From: Pseudomonas sp. URMO17WK12:I11
GTDB lineage: Bacteria > Pseudomonadota > Gammaproteobacteria > Pseudomonadales > Pseudomonadaceae
Reading direction: 5' to 3'
DNA: 64,000 nucleotides
Assembly: GCF_007677725.1 (NCBI RefSeq)
Contig: NZ_VEDF01000004.1
Span: forward strand, 124,001 to 188,000
The position numbers and the translations under genes are program-made. Positions 1 through 10,086 of this stretch are shown piece by piece. The notes beneath the pieces were generated by a model. That model was not told the origin of the DNA. It saw only the letters and a list, made by a program, of their open reading frames with translations, and ran no database searches. Position 1 is the first letter of the stretch; the number at the start of each line of letters is the position of its first letter.

Positions 1-26
1 AGCACGCTGCCGATCAGTCACAAGGA

Positions 27-46
27 AACACAGAATCTTCTGTGTT
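27..46. other. short inverted repeat upstream of the first gene
   Basis: Nine-base arms AACACAGAA and TTCTGTGTT are separated by two bases. The repeat lies just ahead of the GAGG ribosome binding site of the first gene. It could be an operator, a 5' UTR hairpin, or the end of the preceding transcript, which is outside the window. Confidence 0.35.
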
Positions 47-65
47 CGACTTGAGGTAAGCGATC

Positions 66-362
66 ATGGCTAACAATCAAGACAACAACATGAACCAAGG
101 TGGCAGCGACCAGGCCAATACCGGTAACACCGGCGGTCAGGGGGGCATGGCTGGCTCGCAGCAGGGGGGTCAGCAGCAGGGCCATCAGCAAGGTCAGAAA
201 CCTGACGACAAGATGGATGAAGGCTGGGAGCAGTCCAAGGATACCGGCAGCCAAGGTGGGCAGGCCGGCAGCGACAAGCAGATGCCGGCGGATCAAGGCA
301 ACATGAGCGAGCAAGGTTCGCAGGGCAATACCCAGACCCAGCAAACCGATCAAGATCGTTGA
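66..362 (+). CDS. small Gln/Gly-rich hydrophilic protein
   Basis: This 98-residue protein is dominated by Gln, Gly, Ser, Asn and Asp, with no hydrophobic stretch and no cysteine, so it is probably soluble and largely disordered. Runs such as GGQGG and QQGGQQQG recur in its first half, and a charged KPDDKMDEGWEQ patch sits in the middle. The start is chosen from a GAGG at 53-56 before the ATG. A strong hairpin follows the stop, so it is probably a monocistronic gene. The composition recalls hydrophilin or stress-induced proteins, but no family is recognised and the function is unknown. Confidence 0.7.
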   Translation: MANNQDNNMNQGGSDQANTGNTGGQGGMAGSQQGGQQQGHQQGQKPDDKMDEGWEQSKDTGSQGGQAGSDKQMPADQGNMSEQGSQGNTQTQQTDQDR

Positions 363-378
363 TAGCGCCCAGCTGTCA

Positions 379-402
379 CTAGGGCGGCAGCGTCCGCCCT
401 AG
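379..402 (+). terminator. hairpin terminator after the Gln/Gly-rich gene
   Basis: CTAGGGCGG and CCGCCCTAG form a perfect nine-base stem with a six-base loop, starting 16 bases after the stop codon. The following bases (CCCTTCGG) give only a poor U-tract, so termination efficiency is uncertain. Confidence 0.55.
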
Positions 403-651
403 CCCTTCGGCTCCGCGCAACACACCACCACTCCCCTCGCACGATTCCTCACCCACGCTACACAAGCCATTGCGGCATGCGCAGGCATAGTCAGCTTCTG
501 CACGGGTTGCGAAATTCAGGGTCAGCCTGAGCTTGTCGAAGGTGTCATAAAGGTCGTAGCCCTTGCCCAATGCCTGGGGGAAACCGACGCGCCTGGGCAG
601 GCACTCTCGGTGCTCGGGTAACGCTGGAACCACGACGAAACGCGTCTGCAT
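379..651 (-). CDS. doubtful small hypothetical protein
   Basis: An open frame of about 90 codons runs against the neighbouring genes. A GAGGG six bases ahead of the second ATG could serve as ribosome binding site, and the C-terminal part carries four cysteines (CACRNGLC...C). Against it, the 3' end overlaps the hairpin of the gene in front. The middle also contains a TTCGACAAGCTCAGG-type stretch that I associate with dispersed intergenic repeats rather than coding DNA. Product unknown; it may not be a gene. Confidence 0.25.
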   Translation of the reverse strand: MQTRFVVVPALPEHRECLPRRVGFPQALGKGYDLYDTFDKLRLTLNFATRAEADYACACRNGLCSVGEESCEGSGGVLRGAEGLGRTLPP

Positions 652-733
652 GACCATCCCTCTTCTAGGCAGCGCTTAAGTATTAGTCGCAATGCACCTA
701 AGCATCAAGATGGCTCATGCTCAAATGCCGATT

Positions 734-747
734 ATTTACGCGTAAAT
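734..747. promoter_or_regulatory. 14-base perfect palindrome upstream of ABC transporter
   Basis: ATTTACGCGTAAAT is perfectly self-complementary and lies about 95 bases before the ABC transporter start, in a gap (403-839) that otherwise holds only the doubtful reverse ORF. It is a plausible operator. No regulator gene is adjacent. Confidence 0.35.
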
Positions 748-839
748 CTGCGTTAGGGTGGCCGACCTGGGTACTGTGATGAACGTTGCGGCGGTTGTTC
801 TTGTCGCAGCTAGGCAAAACCCTGTTTTCGGAGACCCCC

Positions 840-2687
<1,848 letters not shown>

Positions 2688-2743
2688 TGCGGCGCGCGCC
2701 GCCTAGCCACGGTGCTCAGATCAATCTCATCGATGTTTATTAT

Positions 2744-2786
2744 CGAACCGCGTTTCTGTGCCAGCTGCACACGCGGTTCGTATAAT
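2744..2786 (+). promoter_or_regulatory. promoter -10 overlapped by a nested palindrome (MFS gene)
   Basis: A consensus TATAAT at 2781-2786 is immediately preceded by a nested inverted repeat. Outer arms CGAACCGCG (2744-2752) and CGCGGTTCG (2772-2780) enclose inner arms TGTGC (2757-2761) and GCACA (2767-2771). The position, covering the -35 to -10 spacer, is what a repressor operator would occupy. The MFS gene starts about 65 bases downstream. Confidence 0.6.
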
Positions 2787-2850
2787 CGCCGCCAATCCCC
2801 CCGCTCGTACCGCCCATAACAGGCGATCTTCCCTCTTGGAGCCCCGCCCC

Positions 2851-4077
2851 ATGCCGACTTCCGGTCAGGCCTCTCACGGCCGTCCCGAACACAATGAACA
2901 GCGCGTGAGCCAGCAATGGCTGGCGATACTCTCCGTAGCCGTCGGCGCCTTCGCGCTGGTGACCAGCGAATTTTTGCCCGTAGGTGTGCTCAACGATGTA
3001 GCCAGCGACCTGGGCATCAGTGCCGGTCATGCCGGCTTGATGGTGACCTTGCCCGGCATCATGGCCGCCCTGGCTGCGCCCCTGCTGTCGGTGGGCATCG
3101 GCGGGATGGACCGGCGCTACCTGCTGATTGGCCTGACGCTGATCATGATCATCGCCAATACGGTCGTGGCCTACGCCAGTGATTTCACCCTGCTGCTGTT
3201 CGGCCGCGTGCTGCTGGGCATCAGTATCGGTGGCTTCTGGGCCACTGCCATTGCCCTGAGCAGCCGCCTGGCGCCGCGGGGCGTGGGCGTGGCCCAGGCG
3301 ACGTCGATCATCATGGTCGGGGTCACCTTGGCCACGGTGCTTGGCGTCCCGGTGGGCACCTGGCTCAGCGGCTTGATGGGCTGGCGCATGACCTTTCTCG
3401 TCACAGCGTTGGTGGGCATCCCGGTGCTGCTCGCGCAAGTGTGCTTCCTGCCGCGCTTGAATCCTGACAAGGCCATTCACGTGCGTGACCTGCCGGCGCT
3501 GTTCATCAACCCGTTGGCGCGCGTGGGCTTGATCGCGGTGCTGTTGATCGGGCTTGCGCACTTTGCCGCATACACCTACGTCGCACCGTTCTTCAAACAG
3601 AGCGCCGGCTTCGATGGCCCGACCATTGGCTCGCTGTTGCTGCTCTACGGCGTGGCTGGGGTGGTCGGCAACCTGTTCGCCGGCTTCGCTGCCAACCAGA
3701 GCGTGCGCTACACGTTGCTGCTGGTGGCGCTGCTGATTGGCGTCAGTACGGCGCTGTTTCCGCACTTCGCCACCAGCCTGAGCGGCGCTGGCATGCTGAT
3801 CGCCTTGTGGGGCTTCGCGTTCGGGGCATTCCCGGCGTGCGCCAGCATCTGGATGTTCGTGGTCGCGCCGAAGGACGTCGAACGCGGCATGCCGCTGTTC
3901 GTGGCCATGTTCCAGGTGATCATCGCGTTGGGCTCGTTCTTCGGTGGGCGCATCGTCGACCAGTTGGGCAGCGCGGTGCTGATGAGCCTGGCGACCGCCC
4001 TGGTCGGCTGCGGCTTCGTCACCGTGCTGGTGTTGGGTCGCAACGTCAGTAACCGCCTGGCCGCACAAGCGGCCTGA
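2851..4077 (+). CDS. MFS efflux transporter (AraJ/NepI-like DHA1 family)
   Basis: A 408-residue, 12-helix major facilitator. The N-terminal region has the pattern EFLPVGVLNDVASDLGIS, seen in the AraJ/NepI (sugar and purine nucleoside efflux) branch of drug:H+ antiporters. The loop 2-3 motif (GIGGMDRRYLL) and the GRVLLGISIGGFWA segment are typical of that branch. The start at 2851 was preferred over an upstream in-frame ATG because TTGGAG lies just ahead of it and the upstream extension overlaps the promoter. Export of a small metabolite or drug across the inner membrane is likely; the substrate is unknown. The operator-like palindrome at its promoter suggests inducible expression. Confidence 0.85.
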   Translation: MPTSGQASHGRPEHNEQRVSQQWLAILSVAVGAFALVTSEFLPVGVLNDVASDLGISAGHAGLMVTLPGIMAALAAPLLSVGIGGMDRRYLLIGLTLIMIIANTVVAYASDFTLLLFGRVLLGISIGGFWATAIALSSRLAPRGVGVAQATSIIMVGVTLATVLGVPVGTWLSGLMGWRMTFLVTALVGIPVLLAQVCFLPRLNPDKAIHVRDLPALFINPLARVGLIAVLLIGLAHFAAYTYVAPFFKQSAGFDGPTIGSLLLLYGVAGVVGNLFAGFAANQSVRYTLLLVALLIGVSTALFPHFATSLSGAGMLIALWGFAFGAFPACASIWMFVVAPKDVERGMPLFVAMFQVIIALGSFFGGRIVDQLGSAVLMSLATALVGCGFVTVLVLGRNVSNRLAAQAA

Positions 4078-4088
4078 CGGCAGGTGAT

Positions 4089-4115
4089 GGCAAGTGGCAG
4101 GCGCCGCCACTTGCC
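4089..4115. terminator. bidirectional hairpin between convergent genes
   Basis: GGCAAGTGGC and GCCACTTGCC form a ten-base stem with a seven-base loop, lying between the ends of the MFS gene and the convergent DUF2251-like gene. There is no clear U-tract on either side. Confidence 0.5.
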
Positions 4116-4122
4116 CGGCGCG

Positions 4123-4527
4123 CTAGGCGAAATGCCGTAGCGCGCTGTCGTCCCATTCATGCCCGGCGCGTGACCAGCCGCTGTCCATCGGCAACGGCAA
4201 GCCGCTGCGGCAATGGCCTTGCTTGGCTTCGAAATCGAACACCGCGTGGGGGTGGTCGTTGATCAGCAGCAGCGCCTTGCGGTGGTCCTCGGACCAGGCA
4301 ATCTTCACCTCGGAAGGTATGTCGCGGTCATTCACGCTTTCCACGTCGTAGATGTGCAGGGCGTTCTGAATCGGGTTTGCGCTGCTTGAGGTATCCAGGG
4401 CATAGAAATAGCCCGTTTCTTCATCGTCCTCGAACACCACCGCGTACGGCCCTTCGCCGGCCGGCGCCTCGACCACCAGGCCGTCCCCTACCAGCAATTG
4501 GTTCTGTGCAACGAGATAGGCAGGCAT
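4123..4527 (-). CDS. DUF2251-like small cytosolic protein
   Basis: A 134-residue protein with no signal peptide or membrane segment. The EDDEETGYFYALD stretch, followed by the IQNALHIYDVE and IAWSEDHRKALLLINDHPHAVFDF segments, matches my recollection of the DUF2251 family. That assignment is from memory only. The function of the family is not known. The start is supported by AGGA nine bases upstream. The gene is convergent with the MFS transporter and separated from the next gene by a 234-base gap. Confidence 0.65.
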   Translation of the reverse strand: MPAYLVAQNQLLVGDGLVVEAPAGEGPYAVVFEDDEETGYFYALDTSSSANPIQNALHIYDVESVNDRDIPSEVKIAWSEDHRKALLLINDHPHAVFDFEAKQGHCRSGLPLPMDSGWSRAGHEWDDSALRHFA

Positions 4528-4761
4528 GTGGCTGATCCTTTTCCTGTGTTGGAAGCCTGATCATGCCCAGCATGCGCGCGCGCCCGCAAGCGCCAATCGG
4601 CAACCGACAAGCGTGCGGTTACCGAACAGTAGCGCCTGACCTTGAATTGACGCTCGACGTTTCCCTGCGCACCATGCACCGGCCTTGCGTGTTGCCCCTG
4701 CCTGGGGCGAGGTCACGTTCGCGACACCGTCAGTCATTACAATTTCAAGAATCGACCCACT

Positions 4762-6084
4762 ATGAACCATTCCAAGCTCACTACCGCCAGCTCCACGCTG
4801 CCAGGCACAGGCATCGGCGACAAGCTGCGCGGCGCCTTCGCCGTTGGCGGCACGCGCTGGGGCATGCTTGCCCTGGTATTCTTCGCCACCACCCTCAACT
4901 ACATCGACCGCGCCGCGCTGGGCATCATGCAGCCGGAACTGGCCAAGGCCATGAACTGGACGGCGATGGACTACGCCAACATCAACTTCTGGTTCCAGGT
5001 CGGCTACGCCGTCGGTTTCGTCTTGCAGGGCCGGTTGATCGACAGGGTCGGCGTCAAGCGCGCCTTCTTCGCCGCCGTCTTGCTGTGGAGCCTGGCCACC
5101 GGCGCACACGGCCTGGCCACCTCGGCCGCCGGATTCATGGTCTGTCGGTTCATTCTCGGCCTGACCGAAGCAGCCAATTACCCGGCCTGCGTAAAGACCG
5201 TGCGCCTGTGGTTCCCGGCCGGCGAGCGCGCCATCGCCACCGGCCTGTTCAATGCTGGTACCAATGTCGGCGCCATGGTCACCCCGGCCCTGCTGCCGTT
5301 GATTCTGACGGTGTGGGGCTGGCAGGCGGCGTTCATCGGCATGGGCTGCCTGGGCCTGGTCTGGCTGGTGTTCTGGGGCCTGCGCTACTTCAATCCCGAG
5401 GAGCACCCGCGCGTCAGCCAGCGCGAATTGGCCTACATCCAGCAGGAGATCGAGCCTGCGCCAACCCGAGTGCCGTTTCGGCGTATTCTCGGCATGCGCG
5501 GCACCTGGGCGTTTGCCGTCGCCTACTCGATCACAGCGCCGGTGTTCTGGTTCTACCTGTACTGGCTGCCGCCGTTTCTCAACCAGCAATACGACCTGGG
5601 CATCAGCGTGACGCAGATGGGCCTGCCGCTCATGCTCATCTGGCTGACCGCCGATTTCGGCAGCATCGGCGGCGGCATCCTGTCTTCGTGGCTGATCGGC
5701 CGGGGCGTGCGAGCGACCACGGCGCGGCTGGTGTCGATGCTGATCTTCGCCTGTACCATGCTCAGCGTGATTTTCGCCGCGCATGCCTGCGGCCTGTGGA
5801 TCGCCGTGCTGGCCATCGCCGTGGCGGTCGGCGCGCACCAGGCCTGGACCGCCAACATCTGGAGCCTGGTGATGGATTACACACCCAAGCACCTGATCAG
5901 CACGGTGTTCGGCTTCGCCAGCATGTGCGCGGCGATCGGCGGCATGTTCATGACGCAGATCGTCGGCAGCGTGCTCACCGCCACGCACAACAACTACGCC
6001 GTGCTGTTCACCCTGATACCGGCGATGTACTTCCTGGCCCTGGTATGGATGTACTTCATGGCACCGCGCACGCTGGAGGGCTGA
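4762..6084 (+). CDS. MFS transporter, anion:cation symporter (ACS) type
   Basis: A 440-residue, 12-TM major facilitator. After a 30-residue hydrophilic N-terminus come the LNYIDRAALGIMQPELAKA segment and a GRLIDRVGVKRAFF loop 2-3 motif. The FILGLTEAANYPACVKTVRLWFPAGER region is diagnostic of the ACS branch that takes up hexuronates, galactonate, phthalate and similar organic acids. It is probably an inner-membrane H+ symporter for a carboxylate. No catabolic genes are adjacent, so the substrate is open. The ribosome binding site ahead of the ATG is weak. Confidence 0.88.
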   Translation: MNHSKLTTASSTLPGTGIGDKLRGAFAVGGTRWGMLALVFFATTLNYIDRAALGIMQPELAKAMNWTAMDYANINFWFQVGYAVGFVLQGRLIDRVGVKRAFFAAVLLWSLATGAHGLATSAAGFMVCRFILGLTEAANYPACVKTVRLWFPAGERAIATGLFNAGTNVGAMVTPALLPLILTVWGWQAAFIGMGCLGLVWLVFWGLRYFNPEEHPRVSQRELAYIQQEIEPAPTRVPFRRILGMRGTWAFAVAYSITAPVFWFYLYWLPPFLNQQYDLGISVTQMGLPLMLIWLTADFGSIGGGILSSWLIGRGVRATTARLVSMLIFACTMLSVIFAAHACGLWIAVLAIAVAVGAHQAWTANIWSLVMDYTPKHLISTVFGFASMCAAIGGMFMTQIVGSVLTATHNNYAVLFTLIPAMYFLALVWMYFMAPRTLEG

Positions 6085-6176
6085 TCGCTCATCGAGTCAT
6101 GGACATTGGCAGCGCTTGCGCATAAAACTGGGCAGGCCGAGTGCCCACCGACCTTATGCAAGGAGGACGACTGCCT

Positions 6177-6563
6177 TTGAACAACAACAACGAGCGCTCC
6201 CGTGGCTGGCTGGCCAGCAAGCTGCTGGCTGACGGCCAGGAGCCGGACCCGCGTTTCACCCTGGCCAACGAACGCACCTTTCTGGCCTGGATCAGGACCG
6301 CACTGGCACTGCTGGCCAGCGGCATCGCCGTGGACATGTTCACCGCCGAGATCTTCAGTGCAGGCACCCGGCGTCTGCTCGCGGTGGCATTGATCAGCCT
6401 GGCCCTGCTGCTGAGTTTGCCGGCCTTCGCGCGCTGGCTGAACGTCGAGCGGGCCATGCGCCAGAAACGCCCGCTGCCATTTCCATTGATCGCCCCGGCG
6501 CTGTCGATCGGCGTGTCGCTGGTCATGGCCTTCTTCGCCTACGCTGTGTTCTTCCATGCCTGA
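6177..6563 (+). CDS. DUF202 family inner-membrane protein (YidH-like)
   Basis: A 128-residue protein of the DUF202/YidH family: the conserved LANERTFLAWIRTALAL segment opens the first of three predicted membrane helices, followed by two more. I place the start at a TTG at 6177, because a perfect AAGGAGG lies ten bases ahead (6160-6166); the longer in-frame start at 6141 would put this sequence inside the gene. It overlaps the following DUF202 gene by eight bases, so the two are translationally coupled. Function unknown. Confidence 0.82.
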   Translation: MNNNNERSRGWLASKLLADGQEPDPRFTLANERTFLAWIRTALALLASGIAVDMFTAEIFSAGTRRLLAVALISLALLLSLPAFARWLNVERAMRQKRPLPFPLIAPALSIGVSLVMAFFAYAVFFHA

Positions 6564-6885
6564 ACGCGAACGCCCTGCCGCCGATGACGGCCTGCAAGCA
6601 GAACGCACGTTGTTGGCCTGGCGCCGTACCATCCTGGCGATGGTCGTCTGCAGCTGTTTCTTCTTGCGCTGGGTACCGCAGCACCACTGGCTGGCGGTAG
6701 CGCCCGCAGCGCTGTGCCTGCTCGCCGCCGCCGTCGCCTGGCTACGCCTGCGCCGGCGCTATGACCGTCATGTCACAGGGATCCGCGCCGAGGCCATTGC
6801 CTCCGGCGTCACCGTCAACCTGCTGCTGGCCGCGTGTGTGACGGCACTGTGCGCGGTCGAGCTGGTGGCGATCCTGGTCTGGTAA
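6556..6885 (+). CDS. second DUF202 family membrane protein
   Basis: A 109-residue partner of the preceding gene. It shares the DUF202 hallmark (LQAERTLLAWRRTILAMVV) and three hydrophobic helices with an Arg-rich loop (RLRRRYDRH). The ATG lies inside the 3' end of the upstream gene. Paired DUF202 genes are common in proteobacteria and the two may form one small membrane complex; this is inference. Its function is unknown. Confidence 0.85.
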   Translation: MPERERPAADDGLQAERTLLAWRRTILAMVVCSCFFLRWVPQHHWLAVAPAALCLLAAAVAWLRLRRRYDRHVTGIRAEAIASGVTVNLLLAACVTALCAVELVAILVW

Positions 6886-6993
6886 CGCCAGGCGCAGCCC
6901 GTTAGAATCGCCCTCGGGTGCTAGCTGCAGGGTGCAGTGAAGCAGGTTAAAGAACAGCGCTGGTCGGGCCGCCATGCGGGAGTTTTTGCGCCT

Positions 6994-8352
6994 ATGCAAA
7001 AAATACAGCCCTCTGCTGCACAGCGCCTGGCCCAACAGGCCTTGGCCAACCTTCAGCGTTTCCTGCATATCGAAGCGGTCAGCGGCATCGTCCTGCTGAT
7101 CACCGCCGTGGCCGCCTTGATCTGGGCCAACTCGCCCGCCGCCGCCAGCTATGAAGCCCTTTGGCACACGCCGATCGGCTTCGGCATCGGGCCCTGGCAG
7201 TTCTCGCAGTCCCTGCACTTCTGGATCAACGATGGCCTGATGACCATTTTCTTCCTGGTGGTGGGCATGGAAATTCGCCGCGAAATCCACGAAGGGGCGC
7301 TGGCCAGCCTGCGCCAGGCCACCTTGCCGATGGCGGCGGCGGTGGGCGGCGTCGCGGTGCCGGCGCTGCTTTACCTGGCCTTTGGCCATGCGCCAGCCGA
7401 GCAGCAAGGTTGGGCGGTGCCTACGGCCACCGATATCGCCTTTGCTGTCGGTGTGCTGGCGTTGCTGGGCAAGTCGATTCCGTCCAATATCCGCGTATTT
7501 CTGCTGGCCTTGGCGATCATCGATGACATCATCGCCGTGCTGATCATCGCCATCTTCTATTCCGGCGGGCTGGATTACAGCGGCTTCGGCGTGGCTGCCA
7601 TTGGCTTGTTGCTGGTCATTGGCCTGCAAAAGATCGGCGTCGGCTCGGCGTGGGCCTATATCATCCCAGGCGCCATTACCTGGGTCGGGATGCTGATGAC
7701 CGGCGCCCACCCGACCCTGGCCGGCGTGGTATTGGGGCTGATGACCCCGGTCGCGGCCATGCCCCTGGGCGAGCGCCCGCTCGACGCCGTTTCGCGCTTC
7801 ACCAACGACCTGCTTGGCCGCGCCAAGGATCCTGAGCAAGACAGCAGTGACCTCAGCGCCCCGCTCAAGCACCTGCGTGTCGCGCAGCGCGAAATGCAGC
7901 CGCCTGTGACCCGTGTGCAGGGCGCCCTGCATCCCTGGGTGGCCTACGCGATCATGCCGTTGTTCGCCCTGGCCAATGCCGGCGTAGGCTTGTCGGGCAT
8001 CGACCTGTCTGCTCAGGCGCCGCACTGGGTGATGATGGCCGTGGCCGTGGCGCTGGTGGCCGGCAAGCCGCTGGGTATCATCAGCGTCAGTTGGTTGATG
8101 GTACGCCTGGGCTGGTGCAGCCTGCCGGCCCAGGTCGATTGGCGCGGCATCACCTTGATCGGCTTGCTTGCAGGCATCGGCTTCACCATGTCGATCTTTA
8201 TCGCCAACCTGGCGTTCAGCGACCCGGCTTCGCTGGGCGCGGCCAAGCTTGGCGTGCTGTCGGGATCAGTGATTGCCGCCGTGCTGGGCCTGACGTGGGG
8301 CTTCACTGCCTTGCGCAAGGGCATCAGCACGCCCTCCGAGCAGGCCGGCTGA
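6994..8352 (+). CDS. nhaA: Na+/H+ antiporter NhaA
   Basis: A 452-residue NhaA-type antiporter that exchanges cytoplasmic Na+ or Li+ for protons and contributes to pH and sodium homeostasis. The family signatures are clear: [36 protein letters not shown] (with the Asp of helix IV) and [14 protein letters not shown] (the paired Asp of helix V), and a C-terminal [15 protein letters not shown]. It is longer than E. coli NhaA because of an insert near residue 270 ([11 protein letters not shown]). The start at 6994 is preceded by GGGAG; an upstream GTG at 6937 would add 19 poorly conserved residues. Confidence 0.92.
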   Translation: MQKIQPSAAQRLAQQALANLQRFLHIEAVSGIVLLITAVAALIWANSPAAASYEALWHTPIGFGIGPWQFSQSLHFWINDGLMTIFFLVVGMEIRREIHEGALASLRQATLPMAAAVGGVAVPALLYLAFGHAPAEQQGWAVPTATDIAFAVGVLALLGKSIPSNIRVFLLALAIIDDIIAVLIIAIFYSGGLDYSGFGVAAIGLLLVIGLQKIGVGSAWAYIIPGAITWVGMLMTGAHPTLAGVVLGLMTPVAAMPLGERPLDAVSRFTNDLLGRAKDPEQDSSDLSAPLKHLRVAQREMQPPVTRVQGALHPWVAYAIMPLFALANAGVGLSGIDLSAQAPHWVMMAVAVALVAGKPLGIISVSWLMVRLGWCSLPAQVDWRGITLIGLLAGIGFTMSIFIANLAFSDPASLGAAKLGVLSGSVIAAVLGLTWGFTALRKGISTPSEQAG

Positions 8353-8358
8353 AGACGC

Positions 8359-8378
8359 GCGCGGCCAGCCGGCCGCGC
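8359..8378 (+). terminator. GC-rich hairpin after nhaA
   Basis: GCGCGGCC and GGCCGCGC form an eight-base stem with a four-base loop, seven bases after the nhaA stop. A short ACTTTG follows, not a full U-tract. Confidence 0.55.
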
Positions 8379-8384
8379 ACTTTG

Positions 8385-8395
8385 CTGTATACAAG
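8385..8395. promoter_or_regulatory. TGTATACA palindrome upstream of 8-oxoguanine deaminase gene
   Basis: CTGTATACAAG contains the perfect palindrome TGTATACA and sits about 80 bases ahead of the deaminase start. GntR-type regulators often use palindromes built on GTATAC. Inference only; the regulator is not in the window. Confidence 0.35.
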
Positions 8396-8476
8396 AAAAC
8401 CAGACTTTGCTTAGATACATGCCTGTGCGCCTACGACATCGACAATCGTCGCTGCGTATTGCGCCAGGCATAAGCG

Positions 8477-9856
8477 ATGCAAGCTGCTCAGCGACACTCC
8501 CCCAAGACCCTTCTGGTCAAGAACGCCGCACTGTTGGTTACCATGGACGGCCAGCGCCGTGAAATCAAAGGCGGCGGCCTGTACATCGAAGACAACCTGA
8601 TCAAGCAGGTAGGCCCAAGCGACACCCTGCCGCAACACGCCGACGTGATACTCGACATGGCCGGCAAGGTCGTCATTCCAGGCTTGGTCAACACCCATCA
8701 CCACATGTACCAGAGCCTCACTCGAGTGGTGCCAGCGGCCCAGGACGGCGAGCTGTTCAACTGGCTGACCAACCTCTATCCGATCTGGGCACGCCTGACG
8801 CCAGAGATGATCGAAGTCTCGACCCAGACCGCCATGGCCGAGCTGATCCTCTCCGGCTGTACCACCTCCAGTGACCACCTCTATATCTACCCCAACGGTT
8901 GCAAGCTCGACGACAGCATCCACGCCGCTGGCGAGATCGGCATGCGCTTTCATGCCGCGCGCGGCAGCATGAGCGTAGGGCAAAGCCAGGGCGGGTTGCC
9001 GCCGGACGCTGTGGTGGAAAAAGAGGCCGACATCCTCAAGGAATCACAACGCCTGATCGAGGACTACCACGACGCCAGCCACGGCTCGATGCTGCGCGTG
9101 GTGGTGGCGCCCTGCTCACCGTTCTCGGTCAGCCGCGACCTGATGCGCGAAGCCGCGGTGCTGGCCCGCCAGTACGGGGTGTCGTTGCACACCCACCTGG
9201 CGGAGAACGTCAACGACATCGCCTACAGCCGCGAAAAATTCGGCATGACCCCGGCACAGTATGCCGAGGACCTTGGCTGGGTTGGCCACGACGTCTGGCA
9301 CGCGCACTGCGTGCAGCTCGACCAGCACGGTATCGAACTGTTCGCGCGCACCGGCACCGGGGTCGCCCACTGCCCCTGCTCGAACATGCGCCTGGCCTCG
9401 GGTATCGCGCCGATTCGCAAGATGCGTGACCACGGCGTGCCGGTGGGGCTGGGTGTCGATGGCTCGGCATCCAACGACGGTGCCAGCATGATCGGCGAAG
9501 TGCGCCAGGCCCTGCTGTTGCAAAGGGTCGGCTTCGGCCCGGATGCCATGAGCGCCCGTGAAGCGCTGGAAATCGCCACCCTGGGCGGTGCCAAGGTGCT
9601 CAACCGCAATGACATCGGCGCCCTTGCACCGGGCATGGTGGCCGACTTCGTCGCCTTCGACCTGGGGCAGGTGGCGTATGCCGGGGCCCTGCACGATCCG
9701 CTGGCGGCCTTGGTGTTCTGCACCCCGACCCACGTAGACACCAGTGTGATCAACGGCCGGGTGGTGGTGCAGGATGGGCGCATCACCACCATCGACTTGC
9801 CACGCGTGCTGGAGCGCCACAACCAACTGGCCTATCAGCTGGTGACCGGCCAATGA
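8477..9856 (+). CDS. 8-oxoguanine deaminase (amidohydrolase superfamily)
   Basis: A 459-residue amidohydrolase of the TrzN/AtzA-like deaminase branch. Metal ligands are visible in the NTHHHMYQS loop after strand 1, in HTHLAEN, in the WHAHCVQLD segment and in the GVDGSASNDGAS loop with the catalytic Asp. The sequence resembles, from memory, the P. aeruginosa protein PA0142 shown to deaminate 8-oxoguanine to urate. This would salvage or detoxify oxidised guanine in the cytoplasm. There are no purine catabolic genes next to it, but a palindromic operator candidate lies upstream. Confidence 0.85.
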   Translation: MQAAQRHSPKTLLVKNAALLVTMDGQRREIKGGGLYIEDNLIKQVGPSDTLPQHADVILDMAGKVVIPGLVNTHHHMYQSLTRVVPAAQDGELFNWLTNLYPIWARLTPEMIEVSTQTAMAELILSGCTTSSDHLYIYPNGCKLDDSIHAAGEIGMRFHAARGSMSVGQSQGGLPPDAVVEKEADILKESQRLIEDYHDASHGSMLRVVVAPCSPFSVSRDLMREAAVLARQYGVSLHTHLAENVNDIAYSREKFGMTPAQYAEDLGWVGHDVWHAHCVQLDQHGIELFARTGTGVAHCPCSNMRLASGIAPIRKMRDHGVPVGLGVDGSASNDGASMIGEVRQALLLQRVGFGPDAMSAREALEIATLGGAKVLNRNDIGALAPGMVADFVAFDLGQVAYAGALHDPLAALVFCTPTHVDTSVINGRVVVQDGRITTIDLPRVLERHNQLAYQLVTGQ

Positions 9857-10086
9857 TGCCTGCTGGGCCACGCTGAGTGCGTGTGCGTGCTTGCCTGGCT
9901 CAGCCCTCGCGTGGCTACCGGCAAGCACCGACCCGGCGCGCATAAACAAATCTTCATGTTGGCTGCCGACGCCCTGTGCGTGGGCGGCCACGGCCCATCC
10001 GCTGTCCTGCGCGATGGCCGACGCCTTGAGCCTGCGCGCCCGCACGCGTAGCATCCCGGCCCCGCCTCTTGCTGCCTAGACCGCCC

